Both the position numbers and the translations under genes were made by a program. A DNA stretch of 64,000 nt from Kitasatospora aureofaciens (GTDB taxonomy: Bacteria; Actinomycetota; Actinomycetes; Streptomycetales; Streptomycetaceae): assembly GCF_019192735.1 (NCBI RefSeq), contig NZ_JAHTKP010000002.1, forward strand, positions 354,071-418,070, written 5' to 3'. Below, one piece after another: positions 1 through 10,390 of the stretch (position 1 is the stretch's first letter; every line of letters starts with the position of its first letter). The notes under the pieces are model-generated. The model did no database searches and was not told where the DNA came from. It saw only the letters and a program-made list of their open reading frames with translations.

Positions 1-1
1 G

Positions 2-478
2 TTCGCCGGGAAGATCGCCTCGGTGATTTTGCGCGAGCGCGCGAAGGAACCGTTCACCACCAGCGCGCGTCTGGTCGAGTTGGTGCGCAACGCGATCCCG
101 GCGGCGACCCGGCGCACCGGCGGGAACCCGGCCAAGCGGACGTTCCAGGCCCTGCGGATCGAGGTGAACGGCGAACTGGAAGTGCTGGACCGGGCGATCC
201 CGGGAGCGCTGGACGTCCTCGCGATCGGCGGGCGGATGGTCGTGATGTCCTACCAGTCGCTGGAGGACCGCCTGGTGAAGCAGTACTTCGCCGCCGGGGC
301 GACCAGCACCGCGCCGCCGGGGCTGCCGTTCATCCCCGAGGAGCACCAGCCCTGGCTCAAGCTGATCACCCGCGGTGCCGAGCTGGCCACTGAGGCGGAG
401 ATCGAGGAGAACCGGCGTGCCGCGCCCGTGCGGCTGCGGGTGGCGGAGAGGATCAGGGACCGGAACAAGCGGGGCTGA
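2..478 (+). CDS. rsmH: 16S rRNA m4C1402 methyltransferase RsmH, C-terminal part
   Basis: Only the last 158 residues lie in the window, and the reading frame runs in from the left edge with no start. The fragment contains the RsmH C-terminal signature [18 protein letters not shown], and its later part [17 protein letters not shown] is also typical. The family N4-methylates C1402 of 16S rRNA using SAM. Its place directly before ftsL is the classical first part of a dcw cluster. Truncation is due to the window edge and not to decay. It ends 39 nt before ftsL. Confidence 0.95.
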   Translation, partial: FAGKIASVILRERAKEPFTTSARLVELVRNAIPAATRRTGGNPAKRTFQALRIEVNGELEVLDRAIPGALDVLAIGGRMVVMSYQSLEDRLVKQYFAAGATSTAPPGLPFIPEEHQPWLKLITRGAELATEAEIEENRRAAPVRLRVAERIRDRNKRG

Positions 479-517
479 GAACAGGTCCCGGGGCGGTCCG
501 AAGGGCGGAGGAAAGCA

Positions 518-1096
518 GTGGGGCCGGTGGCCGGTGGGGTCCGGGCGGGGAGCGGAGCACTCCCGGGGCAGGGCAGGGCGCGGATCACGGTCCGGCCGGG
601 GCGGCGCCCCGTCCGGGGGCGTACGCCCTTCGCCGTGCTGGTGGTGGTCCTGCTGGCGGCGGGGCTGCTCGGCCTGCTGGCGCTGAACACGGCGCTCAAC
701 GAGGGCTCCTTCGAGCTGTCCCGGCTGCAGAAGCAGACCACCGTGCTGACCGACGAGCAGCAGGGCCTCCAGCACCAGATCGACCAGAGCTCCGCCCCGG
801 ACGCGCTGGCCAAGCGGGCCGCGGGGCTGGGCATGATCCCGTCCGGCGGGATGGCGTTCCTGGACGTGCAGAACGGTGGCAAGGTGCTCGGCAAGCCCGG
901 TCCGGCGCAGGACAGCCCGCCGGTGAAGCGGTCCACGGTCGAGCCGTGGCCGATGAAGCAGCAGCCGTCGCCGAGCGCCCAGCAGAGCGCCCCGGCGCCG
1001 ACGGCGACGGCCGGTGACTCCGTCGTCCAGATCAACCCGGGCGCGCCTGCCGCTTCCCCGGCCGCGTCGGCGCCGACTGGGGGTGCAGCTCGATGA
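518..1096 (+). CDS. ftsL: Cell division protein FtsL-like
   Basis: This 192-residue bitopic membrane protein starts at GTG 518, preceded by a GGCGGAGGAAAG ribosome site. Residues 1-37 are basic and cytoplasmic. A single membrane segment lies at about 38-58 (FAVLVVVLLAAGLLGLLAL). Residues 62-95 form a short coiled coil (LSRLQKQTTVLTDEQQ...), and a Pro/Ala/Gln-rich tail follows. The call rests on this architecture together with the position between rsmH and ftsI, because FtsL sequences diverge quickly. In the divisome FtsL works with FtsB/DivIC and FtsQ to activate FtsW-FtsI. Confidence 0.85.
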   Translation: MGPVAGGVRAGSGALPGQGRARITVRPGRRPVRGRTPFAVLVVVLLAAGLLGLLALNTALNEGSFELSRLQKQTTVLTDEQQGLQHQIDQSSAPDALAKRAAGLGMIPSGGMAFLDVQNGGKVLGKPGPAQDSPPVKRSTVEPWPMKQQPSPSAQQSAPAPTATAGDSVVQINPGAPAASPAASAPTGGAAR

Positions 1097-1169
1097 GCGA
1101 GTGGAACGAGCGAGCCATCAGAAGGTGCGTGTGGGCGAATGCCCCTGCCGAGCGAAGCGAGGTGGGCGC

Positions 1170-3407
1170 ATGAGTACTCCGCGTCAGCCGTCATCCGGCG
1201 GGTCCGGCAACGGCCGCCGTCCCGTGGCCAAGGGCGCCGCGCCGCGCCAGGCCGCCCCGCGCGGGCAGTCGGCGGGGAAGGCCCAGCCCGCGAAGGGCCA
1301 GCCCGCCCGGGGGCAGGCGGCCAAGCCGCAGACGTCAAAGCCACAGCCAGCCAAATCGCAGCCCGCCCGCTCGAAGCAGCCCGCCAAGGGCCAGCCCGTG
1401 AAGGCCGCCGCCGCCCGGACGCCCCGCGCGCCGCAGCAGCGCAGTCCCGAGGGCCGCCCGCCGGCCCGCGCCCAGGCGGCGGCCCGGCCGCGTCCGAAGT
1501 CCCGTCCGCCGCAGCGCCCCAAGGCACTCCGGCTGGCCGACCCGCGCCGCCGGCTGCGGGTGATCACCGTGGTGATGTCGCTGGTCTTCTCGGTGTTCGC
1601 GGGCCGCCTGGTCCAGCTCCAACTGCTGGACGCCGACGCCCTGGCCGCCGACGCCAACACCAACCGCTACCTGAACATCCCGATCACCGCCGAACGCGGG
1701 TCGATAACGTCCGCGGACGGCGTGGCGCTGGCCGCCACCGTCGACGCGTACGACATCACCGCCGACCCGGTGATGTTCACCCCGGACGCCACCGGCATCC
1801 CGGACGCCCCGGAGCAGGCGGCAGCGCTGCTGTCGCCGATCCTCGGCGTGCCCAAGGAGAAGATCGCCGCCGACCTGCACACCCCCAAGACCCGCTACAA
1901 GCGACTCGCCGCCCAGCGGAGCCCGAGCGCCAAGAACCAGATCAGCGACCTCAAGTCGAGCCTGGAGAAGCAGGCCGGCTCGCGCGCCTGCCAGGCCCAG
2001 AAGCGGCTGCTCGGCAAGCCCGCCGAGCAGGGCGGGCGCACCCGGGTCGACAACGAGTGCGCCAACCCGCTGGCCGGGGTGTTCAACCGGGAGACCCAGA
2101 AGCGGGTCTACCCCTCGGACGGGCTGGCCGCCAACCTGGTCGGCTTCGTCAACGGCGAGGGCGAGGGCGCCGGCGGCCTGGAGCTGCAGTACCAGAAGAT
2201 GCTGGCCGGCAAGGACGGCCACAACAGCTACGCCCAGGCGGGCGGCCGGCTGGTGCCCACCGCCGGGGGCTCGCTGGAGCCCGCCGTGCCCGGCAGCGAC
2301 GTGAAGCTGACCGTCAACCGGGACATCCAGTGGGCGGCCCAGCGGGCGATCACCGACCAGGTCGCCAACTCCGGCGCGGAGAAGGGCTACGTAGTCGTCC
2401 AGGACGTGAAGACCGGCCAGGTCCTCGCGATGGCCACCGCGCCCGGCTACAACCCGAACGACCTGAGCACCGCCAAGCAGTCCCAGCTGGGCAACGCAGC
2501 CCTGGGTGACGCGTACGAGCCGGGCAGCACCGCCAAGCTGATGAGCATGGCCGCCGTCCTGGACTCCGGCAAGGCCACCTGGGACACCAAGGTCACCGTC
2601 CCCAACCGGCTGGTCCGCGCCGGGCAGCAGTTCAAGGACGACATCGACCACGACACCTGGTACCTGACCCTGGCCGGGGTGCTGGCCAAGTCCTCCAACA
2701 TCGGCACCATCGAGGCCGTCGAGACGCTCGGCGCCGACCAGACCGAGGCCAACAAGGTGCTGGACGGCTACATGCGCAAGTTCGGCGTGGCCCAGCCCAC
2801 CGGCCTGAACTTCCCCGGCGAGACCGCCGGGAAGCTCAAGAAGCCGGAGGACCTGGTCGCCTCGGAGAAGTACAACATCTCCTTCGGCCAGGGCCCGCTG
2901 CAGATGAACGCGCTGCAGGCCACCTCCGTCTACTCGACCATCGCCAACGGCGGCGTCCGGGTGGCGCCCAGCATCGTCCAGGGCACCACCAACCCGGACG
3001 GCAAGTACACCCCGACCCCGCCCGGCGAGCAGACCCGGGTGGTCAGCGAGCAGACGGCGAAGACCCTCACCCAGATGCTGGAGTCGGTCGTCGACGACGA
3101 GCAGGGCACCGGCGGCAAGGCTGCCATCCCCGGCTACCGGGTCGCCGGCAAGACCGGCACCGCCAACCGGGGCGCCGCCAACGGCGTCGGCTACGACGGC
3201 TACACCGCCTCCTTCATCGGCTTCGCTCCCGCCGAGGCCCCCCGGGTCACCGTCTCCTGTACCCTCCAGGGCCCGGTCAACGGCCACTTCGGCGGCCAGC
3301 TGTGCGGCCCGGTGTTCAAGCAGGTGATGGAGTTCACCCTCAAGACCCTCCAGGTCCCGCCGAGCAACAGCGAGGCGCCCAACCTGCCCGTCGACTGGAA
3401 GCCGTGA
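1170..3407 (+). CDS. ftsI: Septal peptidoglycan transpeptidase FtsI (PBP3-like)
   Basis: This is a 745-residue class B penicillin-binding protein. ATG 1170 was chosen because it follows the ftsL stop closely; the open frame extends upstream only through ftsL. The first ~125 residues are a Lys/Gln/Pro/Ala-rich cytoplasmic tail. One membrane anchor follows at ~131-153 (VITVVMSLVFSVFAGRLVQL), then the PBP dimer domain and the transpeptidase. The acylated Ser is S453 in GSTAK. KSSN and KTGT motifs follow at roughly 507 and 660. No PASTA repeats are seen at the C-terminus. It cross-links septal peptidoglycan as partner of FtsW. Confidence 0.95.
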   Translation: MSTPRQPSSGGSGNGRRPVAKGAAPRQAAPRGQSAGKAQPAKGQPARGQAAKPQTSKPQPAKSQPARSKQPAKGQPVKAAAARTPRAPQQRSPEGRPPARAQAAARPRPKSRPPQRPKALRLADPRRRLRVITVVMSLVFSVFAGRLVQLQLLDADALAADANTNRYLNIPITAERGSITSADGVALAATVDAYDITADPVMFTPDATGIPDAPEQAAALLSPILGVPKEKIAADLHTPKTRYKRLAAQRSPSAKNQISDLKSSLEKQAGSRACQAQKRLLGKPAEQGGRTRVDNECANPLAGVFNRETQKRVYPSDGLAANLVGFVNGEGEGAGGLELQYQKMLAGKDGHNSYAQAGGRLVPTAGGSLEPAVPGSDVKLTVNRDIQWAAQRAITDQVANSGAEKGYVVVQDVKTGQVLAMATAPGYNPNDLSTAKQSQLGNAALGDAYEPGSTAKLMSMAAVLDSGKATWDTKVTVPNRLVRAGQQFKDDIDHDTWYLTLAGVLAKSSNIGTIEAVETLGADQTEANKVLDGYMRKFGVAQPTGLNFPGETAGKLKKPEDLVASEKYNISFGQGPLQMNALQATSVYSTIANGGVRVAPSIVQGTTNPDGKYTPTPPGEQTRVVSEQTAKTLTQMLESVVDDEQGTGGKAAIPGYRVAGKTGTANRGAANGVGYDGYTASFIGFAPAEAPRVTVSCTLQGPVNGHFGGQLCGPVFKQVMEFTLKTLQVPPSNSEAPNLPVDWKP

Positions 3408-3462
3408 GCAAGCATGAGGAACGAGCGGGCCGCGCTGGACGGCGGCGCGGCGCAGGACCGGT

Positions 3463-3500
3463 TTGGCCCTGGACACCCTTCGGCGGATAGCCTTCCCGCC
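3463..3500 (+). promoter_or_regulatory. Possible promoter for a leaderless murE transcript
   Basis: TTGGCC at 3463-3468 and GATAGC at 3486-3491 are separated by 17 nt. GATAGC ends 9 nt before the GTG at 3501. No Shine-Dalgarno sequence precedes that GTG, so a transcript starting at or near it would be leaderless, as is common in actinobacteria. The match to the -10 consensus is only moderate, so this is an inference. Confidence 0.3.
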
Positions 3501-5066
3501 GTGCCGAAACCCGATCAAACCACCGTGAGTCCGCCCCGCCCGGCCGAGGCCGCCGCCCTGCCGCTCGCCGAGCTGGCCCGTCGGCTGGGCCTCGACCCCG
3601 TCGAGGGCGGTGCCGTGACCGGCGTCACCCACGACTCCCGCGCGGTGCGCCCGGGCGACGTGTACGTGGCCTTCCCCGGCGCCAACCACCACGGCGCGGC
3701 CTTCGCGGCCCAGGCCGCGGCGGCGGGCGCGGTGGCGCTGCTCACCGACCCGGCCGGCGCCGAACTGGCGGCCGGCACCGGCCTGCCGCTGCTGGTCGTC
3801 GACCGGCCGCGGGCCAGAATGGGCGAGCTCGCCGCGACCGTCTACGGCCACCCGTCCGAGCGGCTGCTGATGATCGGGCTGACCGGCACCAACGGCAAGA
3901 CCACGACCTCCTACCTGGTCGAGGGCGGCCTGCGCGGCGCCGGGCGCAACCCCGGGGTGATCGGCACCGTCGAGATGCGGGTCGGCACCGAGCGGATCAA
4001 GAGCGAGCGGACCACCCCCGAGGCCACCGACCTGCACGCGATCCTCGGCGTGATGGCCGAGCGCGGCGCGGACGCGGTGACCATGGAGGTCTCCAGCCAC
4101 GCCCTGGTCTTCGGGCGCACCGACGGCGTCACCTACGACGTCGCCCTGTTCAACAACCTCACGCCCGAGCACCTCGACTTCCACCCGGACATGGAGGACT
4201 ACTTCCAGGCGAAGGCCCGGCTCTTCCAGCCCGGCAAGTCCCGCCGCGGGGTGGTCAACGTGGACGACGAGTACGGGCGCCGGCTGGCCGCCGAGGCCAA
4301 GATCCCGGTGACCACCTTCTCCGCCGCCGGTGCCCCCGAGGCCGACTGGCGCGCGGTCGACGTCCAGCTCGGCCCGGTCGGCTCCACCTTCCGGGTGCTC
4401 GGCCCGGACGGCGCCGAGGCCGACGCGGCCGTCCCGCTGCCCGGACCGTTCAACGTGTCCAACGCGCTGGCCGCGATCACCCTGCTGGTCGCCGCCGGGC
4501 TGCCGCTGGAGCAGGCCGTCGCCGGCGTCGCCGCCGTGCCCGGCGTGCCGGGCCGGCTGGAGCGGGTGGACGCCGGACAGCCGTTCGTCGCCGTCGTGGA
4601 CTACGCGCACAAGCCGGACGCCCTGCAGGCCGTCCTCGGCTCGCTGCGCGAGGTCACCAAGGGCCGGCTGCACGTCGTCGTCGGCTGCGGCGGCGACCGC
4701 GACCCGCACAAGCGCGGCCCGATGGGCGCCATCGCCGCCCGGCTCGCCGACACCGCCCTGCTGACCAGCGACAACCCGCGCAGCGAGGACCCGCTGGCGA
4801 TCCTCGCCAGCATGCTGACTGGCGCCGCCGCGGTGCCCGAGGCCGAGCGCGGCGACGTCCTGGTCGTCCCCGACCGGGCCGAGGCGATCCGCCTCGCGGT
4901 GGCCCGCGCGCACGTCGGCGACACCGTGCTGGTGGCCGGCAAGGGCCACGAACTTGGCCAGTACGTACGAGACGAGATCCGCCCCTTCGACGACCGGGAG
5001 GTGCTGCGCGAATCCATCACGCAGACCACGGCCGCCCGGGGCGACCGAGGAGTAGAGCAGCAGTGA
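3501..5066 (+). CDS. murE: UDP-MurNAc-L-Ala-D-Glu:diaminopimelate ligase MurE
   Basis: This cytoplasmic ATP-dependent ligase adds diaminopimelate to the peptidoglycan stem peptide. From GTG 3501 it has 521 residues. An upstream ATG at 3414 is in frame but gives an unmatched N-terminus and has no ribosome site. The N-terminal Mur domain contains THDSRAV. The ATP loop GTNGKTTTS is at about 128, and the substrate motif DNPRSEDP at about 424. The Asn-Pro-Arg form of this motif is characteristic of DAP-adding enzymes and not of lysine-adding ones. The stop overlaps the murF start by 4 nt. Confidence 0.94.
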   Translation: MPKPDQTTVSPPRPAEAAALPLAELARRLGLDPVEGGAVTGVTHDSRAVRPGDVYVAFPGANHHGAAFAAQAAAAGAVALLTDPAGAELAAGTGLPLLVVDRPRARMGELAATVYGHPSERLLMIGLTGTNGKTTTSYLVEGGLRGAGRNPGVIGTVEMRVGTERIKSERTTPEATDLHAILGVMAERGADAVTMEVSSHALVFGRTDGVTYDVALFNNLTPEHLDFHPDMEDYFQAKARLFQPGKSRRGVVNVDDEYGRRLAAEAKIPVTTFSAAGAPEADWRAVDVQLGPVGSTFRVLGPDGAEADAAVPLPGPFNVSNALAAITLLVAAGLPLEQAVAGVAAVPGVPGRLERVDAGQPFVAVVDYAHKPDALQAVLGSLREVTKGRLHVVVGCGGDRDPHKRGPMGAIAARLADTALLTSDNPRSEDPLAILASMLTGAAAVPEAERGDVLVVPDRAEAIRLAVARAHVGDTVLVAGKGHELGQYVRDEIRPFDDREVLRESITQTTAARGDRGVEQQ

Positions 5067-6466
5067 TCGCACTGACCCTCGCCGAGGTGGCCGCAGCAGT
5101 CGGAGGCACCCTGGACGGCGCCGACCCCGACACCCCGGTGACCGGCCCGGTCGAGGTGGACTCCCGGAAGGTGTGCCCCGGCGGCCTCTTCGCGGCCTTC
5201 GTCGGCGAGCACGTGGACGGCCACGACTACGCGGCCACCGCGGTCGAGGCCGGCGCCGTCGCGGTGCTGGCCTCCCGCCCGGTCGGCGTGCCCGCCGTCC
5301 TGGTCGACAGTGTGGTGGACGCCCTCGGCAAGCTGGCCCGCACCGTGGTCGCCCGCGCCGAGTCCACCACCGTGGTCGCGCTGACCGGCTCGGCCGGCAA
5401 GACCAGCACCAAGGACCTGATCGCCCAGCTGCTCCAGCGCCTCGGCGACACCGTCTACCCGCCCGGCTCGCTCAACAACGAGATCGGCCACCCGATGACC
5501 GCGCTGCGGGTCGAGCCCGGCACCCGGCACCTGGTCATGGAGATGGGCGCCCGGCACAAGGGCGACATCGAGTACCTCACCTCGATCACCCCGCCCGGGA
5601 TCGGCCTGGTGCTGAACGTCGGCACCGCGCACGTCGGCGAGTTCGGCTCCCAGGAGGCGATCGCCGAGGCCAAGGGCGAGCTGGTCGAGGCGTTGCCCGC
5701 GGACGGCGCGGCGATCCTCAACGCGGACGACCGCCTGGTCCGCGCGATGGCCGCCCGTACCAGGGCGAAGGTGGTCCTGTTCGGGGAATCCCCGGAGGCC
5801 CACGTCCGGGCGACCGACGTTCGCCTGGACTCCACCGGACGGCCATCGTTCACGCTCACCACCCCGGCCGGTTCCGCGCCCGTGCAGCTGCGCCTGTACG
5901 GTGAGCACCACGTCTCGAACGCCCTCGCCGCCGCCGCGGTGGCGGTGGAGCTCGGGATGTCCGTCGACGACACCGCGGCAGCCCTGGGCGAGGCGGGTGC
6001 GCTGTCCCGCTGGCGTATGGAGGTCGTCGACCGGGCCGATGGTGTCACCGTCGTCAACGACGCCTACAACGCGAACCCCGACTCGATGCGGGCCGCGCTG
6101 CGGGCGCTGGTCTCGATGGGGGGCCGAGGCCCGGAGCGCCGCCGCACCTGGGCGGTGCTCGGCGAGATGCGGGAGCTCGGCGAGGAGAGCCTGGCCGAGC
6201 ACGACGCCATCGGGCGGCTCGCGGTGCGGCTGGACGTCACCAAGCTGGTGGCGGTCGGCGGGCGCGAGGCGGCCTGCATGGAACTGGGCGCGAGGAACGA
6301 AGGTTCGTGGGGTGAGGAGTCGGTGCTGGTGTCCGACGCGGACGCGGCGGTCGAACTGCTGCGCAGTCAGCTGCGGCCGGGGGATGTGGTCCTGGTGAAG
6401 GCGTCCCGCTCGGTGGGGCTGGAGAAGGTGGCCGAGACCCTCCTCGCGGACGGTGTGGCCGAGTGA
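5063..6466 (+). CDS. murF: UDP-MurNAc-tripeptide:D-Ala-D-Ala ligase MurF
   Basis: This 467-residue enzyme makes the final cytoplasmic UDP-MurNAc-pentapeptide. The GTG at 5063 overlaps the murE stop (GTGA), implying translational coupling. The ATP-binding loop is [11 protein letters not shown] at ~107. The Mur-ligase central domain contains [12 protein letters not shown] and [13 protein letters not shown], and the C-terminal domain contains [13 protein letters not shown]. Length and domain order are normal for the family. It feeds MraY, encoded next. Confidence 0.95.
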   Translation: MIALTLAEVAAAVGGTLDGADPDTPVTGPVEVDSRKVCPGGLFAAFVGEHVDGHDYAATAVEAGAVAVLASRPVGVPAVLVDSVVDALGKLARTVVARAESTTVVALTGSAGKTSTKDLIAQLLQRLGDTVYPPGSLNNEIGHPMTALRVEPGTRHLVMEMGARHKGDIEYLTSITPPGIGLVLNVGTAHVGEFGSQEAIAEAKGELVEALPADGAAILNADDRLVRAMAARTRAKVVLFGESPEAHVRATDVRLDSTGRPSFTLTTPAGSAPVQLRLYGEHHVSNALAAAAVAVELGMSVDDTAAALGEAGALSRWRMEVVDRADGVTVVNDAYNANPDSMRAALRALVSMGGRGPERRRTWAVLGEMRELGEESLAEHDAIGRLAVRLDVTKLVAVGGREAACMELGARNEGSWGEESVLVSDADAAVELLRSQLRPGDVVLVKASRSVGLEKVAETLLADGVAE

Positions 6467-7527
6467 TGAAGCAGATCCTCTTCTCCGGCATGATCGGCCT
6501 GGTCCTGTCGCTGCTCGGCACCCCGGCCCTGATCAAGCTGCTCGCCAAGCACGGCTACGGGCAGTACATCCGCGACGACGGCCCCAAGGCGCACCACAGC
6601 AAGAAGGGCACGCCCACCATGGGCGGCATCGCCTTCATCCTGGCGACGTTGATCGCGTACTTCGCGACCAAGGCGATAACGGGCGAGAGCCCGACCGCCT
6701 CCGGGCTGCTGGTGCTCTTCCTGACGGCCGGCCTCGGCCTGGTCGGCTTCCTGGACGACTACATCAAGGTGGTCAAGCGCCGCTCCCTCGGCCTGCGGGC
6801 CAAGGCGAAGCTGGCCGGCCAGTCGATCGTCGGCCTCGGATTCGCCGTCCTGGCGATGCAGTTCCACGACGATCGCGGGCTCACCCCGGCGTCGCAGAGC
6901 CTGTCCTTCGTCCGGGACTTCAAGTGGGCGGTCGGCCCGGTGCTGTTCGTCATCTTCGCGTACTTCATGATCGCCGCGATGTCGAACGGCGTGAACCTGA
7001 CGGACGGCCTGGACGGCCTGGCCACCGGCGCGTCGGTGATGGTCTTCGGTGCGTACACCTTCATCGGCATCTGGGAGTACACCCAGAGCTGCGCCTACGC
7101 GATCACCGCGACCGCCAACTGCTACGACGTCCGCGACCCGCTGGACCTCGCCGTCGTCGCCTCCGCCCTGATGGGCTCCTGCTTCGGCTTCCTCTGGTGG
7201 AACACCTCGCCCGCCAAGATCTTTATGGGCGACACCGGCTCGCTCGCCCTCGGCGGCGCCCTGGCCGGTCTGGCGATCTGCTCCCGCACCGAGCTGCTGC
7301 TCGCGCTGCTCGGCGGCCTCTACGTGATCATCACCCTGTCGGTGATCATCCAGGTCGGCTCGTTCCGGATGACCGGCAAGCGTGTCTTCAAGATGGCGCC
7401 CCTGCAGCACCACTTCGAACTCAAGGGCTGGACCGAGGTCCTGATCGTGGTCCGGTTCTGGATCATCCAGGGCCTCTGCGTGGCCACCGGGCTCGGTCTC
7501 TTCTACGCGGGATGGGTGACCGGATGA
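6463..7527 (+). CDS. mraY: Phospho-MurNAc-pentapeptide translocase MraY
   Basis: This 354-residue polytopic membrane enzyme transfers phospho-MurNAc-pentapeptide to undecaprenyl phosphate, forming lipid I. The N-terminus [10 protein letters not shown] can start at GTG 6463 (4-nt overlap with murF) or at ATG 6466. Diagnostic motifs are [12 protein letters not shown] near the first cytoplasmic loop, [30 protein letters not shown] and [12 protein letters not shown]; the Asp residues in these loops coordinate magnesium in the family. About ten hydrophobic segments are visible. Confidence 0.96.
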   Translation: MMKQILFSGMIGLVLSLLGTPALIKLLAKHGYGQYIRDDGPKAHHSKKGTPTMGGIAFILATLIAYFATKAITGESPTASGLLVLFLTAGLGLVGFLDDYIKVVKRRSLGLRAKAKLAGQSIVGLGFAVLAMQFHDDRGLTPASQSLSFVRDFKWAVGPVLFVIFAYFMIAAMSNGVNLTDGLDGLATGASVMVFGAYTFIGIWEYTQSCAYAITATANCYDVRDPLDLAVVASALMGSCFGFLWWNTSPAKIFMGDTGSLALGGALAGLAICSRTELLLALLGGLYVIITLSVIIQVGSFRMTGKRVFKMAPLQHHFELKGWTEVLIVVRFWIIQGLCVATGLGLFYAGWVTG

Positions 7528-8972
7528 CCAATCCCCAACCGACCGAGCCGCAGTGGAACGGACTGAGGGTCGTCGTTGCCGGGCTCGGCGTCTCCGGCAT
7601 CAGCGCCGCCCGGGTCCTGCACGGCCTCGGCGCCCGGGTCACCGTGGTCGACGGCGGCAGCGGCGCCGGCCTGACGGCCCGCGCCGCCGAGCTGGAGACC
7701 CAGGGCATCGCGGTCCGCCTCGGCGACGGCGACAGCCTGCCCGAGGGCACCGAGCTGATCGTCACCTCGCCCGGCTGGGCGCCGAGCAGCCCGCTGTTCG
7801 CTGCCGCCGACGCGGCCGGCGTCCCGGTCTGGGGCGACGTCGAGCTGGCCTGGCGGCTGCGCCGGCCGCTGCCGGCCACCGGCGAGCCCGCCCCCTGGCT
7901 GGCCGTCACCGGCACCAACGGCAAGACCACCACCGTCCAGATGCTCGCCTCGATCCTCACCGCGGCCGGCAAGCGCACCGCCGCCGTCGGCAACGTCGGC
8001 GTCTCGGTGCTGGACGCGGTCCTCGCCGAGGAGCCGTACGACGTCCTCGCCGTCGAGCTCTCCAGCTACCAGCTGCACTGGGCGCCCTCGCTGCGCCCGT
8101 ACGCGGCGGCCGTGCTCAACCTGGCGCCCGACCACCTCGACTGGCACGGCTCGATGGAGGCGTACGCCGCCGACAAGGGCCGGATCTACGAGGGCAACGT
8201 CGTCGCCTGCGTGTACAACCTGGCCGACCCGGCCACCGAGGCGCTGGTCCGGGAGGCCGACGTCGAGGAGGGCTGCCGGGCGATCGGCTTCGGCCTCGGC
8301 TCGCCCGGCCCGTCGAACTTCGGCGTGGTGGACGGGCTGCTGGTGGACCGCGCGTTCGTGCCCGACCGGGCCAAGAACGCCGCCGAGCTGGGCTCCGTCG
8401 AGGACGTCAACCCGCCGGCCCCGCACAACATCACCAACGCGCTCGCCGCGGCCGCGCTGGCCCGGGCCTACGGGGTCGAGCCGAAGGCCGTCCGGGAGGG
8501 CCTGCGCGCCTTCCGCCCGGACGCCCACCGGATCGCCGAGGTCGCCGTGGTCGGCGAGGTCACGTACATCGACGACTCCAAGGCCACCAACACCCATGCC
8601 GCCGCGGCCTCGCTGGCCGCCTACCGGCCGATCGTCTGGATCGCCGGTGGCCTGGCCAAGGGCGCGACCTTCGACGACCTGGTCCAGGGCGCGGCCGGGC
8701 GGCTGCGCGCGGCCGTGCTGATCGGCGAGGACCGCGCGCTGATCCGGGAGGCGCTGGCCCGACACGCGCCGGATGTCCCGGTGATCGAGGCGGCCGAGGG
8801 CCAGACTGGCGCGATGGCGATGACCGAGGTGGTCCGGACGGCCGCGTCGCTCGCCCGGCCGGGTGACACGGTGCTGCTGGCCCCGGCCTGCGCCTCGATG
8901 GACATGTTCACCAACTACGGTGAGCGCGGCGACCTGTTCGCCGCCGCCGTCCGGGAGCTGGCGGACAGCTGA
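7524..8972 (+). CDS. murD: UDP-MurNAc-L-alanine:D-glutamate ligase MurD
   Basis: This 482-residue cytoplasmic ligase adds D-Glu to UDP-MurNAc-L-Ala. ATG 7524 overlaps the mraY stop (ATGA); the same frame is open further upstream only as a shadow of mraY. The N-terminal nucleotide-binding fold begins [17 protein letters not shown]. The ATP loop is [10 protein letters not shown] at ~130. The Mur motifs [27 protein letters not shown] and [12 protein letters not shown] follow in order. The next gene begins 17 nt downstream. Confidence 0.95.
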   Translation: MTNPQPTEPQWNGLRVVVAGLGVSGISAARVLHGLGARVTVVDGGSGAGLTARAAELETQGIAVRLGDGDSLPEGTELIVTSPGWAPSSPLFAAADAAGVPVWGDVELAWRLRRPLPATGEPAPWLAVTGTNGKTTTVQMLASILTAAGKRTAAVGNVGVSVLDAVLAEEPYDVLAVELSSYQLHWAPSLRPYAAAVLNLAPDHLDWHGSMEAYAADKGRIYEGNVVACVYNLADPATEALVREADVEEGCRAIGFGLGSPGPSNFGVVDGLLVDRAFVPDRAKNAAELGSVEDVNPPAPHNITNALAAAALARAYGVEPKAVREGLRAFRPDAHRIAEVAVVGEVTYIDDSKATNTHAAAASLAAYRPIVWIAGGLAKGATFDDLVQGAAGRLRAAVLIGEDRALIREALARHAPDVPVIEAAEGQTGAMAMTEVVRTAASLARPGDTVLLAPACASMDMFTNYGERGDLFAAAVRELADS

Positions 8973-8989
8973 CCGGCCCGGCGAGGGCG

Positions 8990-10384
8990 TTGTACGAAGA
9001 GAGCGAGCGGGGAGTGGTGGCGGGGCAGGGCAGGGCGGATTCCGGCGTGCCGGAAGGCACCGCCGACCCGTGGCGCGTGATCTCCGCCACCACGACGAAG
9101 TACAAGTCGGCCGGTCCGCTGGGCCGCCTGAGCGCCTTCCGCGCCCGGGTCAGGTACTGGCTGGACCGGCCGCTCACGCCCTACCTGCTGATCGTCGGCA
9201 CCACGCTGCTGCTGGTGGTGCTCGGCCTGATGATGGTCTTCTCGGCCTCGCAGATCCTCGCCCTGGGCCAGCACCACTCGGCGCAGTACTACTTCCTCAA
9301 GCAGCTGATCGCGGCCATCCTCGGGCTGGTCCTGCTGATCGGCTTCGCCGCCGTCCCGGTGGCGGTGCTGCGGGTGATCGTCTACCCGGTGATGTTCGGG
9401 GTGATCGGCGCGCTCGCGCTGGTCGCGGTGCCCGGCATCGGGGTGCGGATCAACGGCAACCAGAACTGGCTGGACTTCGGGTTCTTCCAGTTCCAGCCCT
9501 CCGAGTTCGCCAAGCTCGCGCTGGTGCTCTGGGGCGCCGACCTGCTCGCCCGCAAGCAGAAGGCCGGCACGCTCACCTCGTGGAAGCACCTGCTCGTCCC
9601 GCTGGTGCCGGGCGCCCTGCTGCTGCTCGCGCTGATCATGCTCGGCGGCGACATGGGCACCTCGATGATCCTGGTGGCCATGCTGTTCGCGCTGCTCTGG
9701 ATGGTCGGCGCGCCGCTGCGGCTGTTCGTCGCCACCCTCGGCGTGGCCGTCGTCGTCTGCACCGCCCTGGTGATCACCGTCCCGCACCGGGCGGAACGCC
9801 TGGGCTGCATCGGGATCACCAAGCTCGACCCCGACGGAACCTGCTTCCAGGCCCTGCACGGCGTCTACTCGTTCGCGCTCGGCGGCGGCTTCGGCACCGG
9901 CCTCGGCGCCGGCGTCGAGAAATGGGGCCAGCTGCCCGAGGCGCACACCGACTTCATCTTCGCCGCGACCGGCGAGGAACTGGGCCTGGTGGGGACGCTG
10001 TCGGTGATCGGTCTCTTCGCGGCACTAGGCTACGCGGGTATCCGTGTGGCCATCGGTACGAAGGATCCCTTCGTCAGGTACGCCGCGGGAGCCGCCACCA
10101 CCTGGATCTCGGCGCAGGCCGTGATCAACCTGGGGTCGGCGCTGGGACTGCTGCCCATCGCGGGCGTCCCGCTCCCGCTGTTCTCCTACGGCGGTTCCGC
10201 CATGCTGTCGGCCATGTCCGCGATCGGTGTGCTGCTCTGCCTGGCACGCAGCACCTCCGGCGCGAAGGCGGCCCTGGCCGCCCGGACCAAGAACTCCCGG
10301 CTCAGGAAGCGACTGGCCCGGGTGCTGCCACGACGACGAACCACAGCGCGCCCGGCCCCCGGGCCGGCACGCAGGGAGCGGTGA
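8990..10384 (+). CDS. ftsW: Lipid II polymerase FtsW (SEDS family)
   Basis: This SEDS glycosyltransferase has about ten membrane helices and polymerises lipid II at the septum together with FtsI. The TTG at 8990 gives 464 residues. A GTG at 9014 is an equally possible start, because neither has a convincing ribosome site. Typical SEDS motifs are seen: NGNQNWLDFGFFQFQPSEFAKLAL, GGDMGTSM, AHTDFIFAATGEELG and the C-terminal GVPLPLFSYGGSAM. The Asp in AHTDF and the Glu pair of the EELG loop are conserved. Its place between murD and murG is classical. Confidence 0.94.
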   Translation: MYEESERGVVAGQGRADSGVPEGTADPWRVISATTTKYKSAGPLGRLSAFRARVRYWLDRPLTPYLLIVGTTLLLVVLGLMMVFSASQILALGQHHSAQYYFLKQLIAAILGLVLLIGFAAVPVAVLRVIVYPVMFGVIGALALVAVPGIGVRINGNQNWLDFGFFQFQPSEFAKLALVLWGADLLARKQKAGTLTSWKHLLVPLVPGALLLLALIMLGGDMGTSMILVAMLFALLWMVGAPLRLFVATLGVAVVVCTALVITVPHRAERLGCIGITKLDPDGTCFQALHGVYSFALGGGFGTGLGAGVEKWGQLPEAHTDFIFAATGEELGLVGTLSVIGLFAALGYAGIRVAIGTKDPFVRYAAGAATTWISAQAVINLGSALGLLPIAGVPLPLFSYGGSAMLSAMSAIGVLLCLARSTSGAKAALAARTKNSRLRKRLARVLPRRRTTARPAPGPARRER

Positions 10385-10390
10385 ATTTCG

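Noticed and set aside
1335..5072. 1245-codon open frame on the minus strand across ftsI and murE
   Set aside because: It is antisense to two clearly recognised genes and has the Gly/Asp/Val-rich composition of a GC-bias shadow frame.
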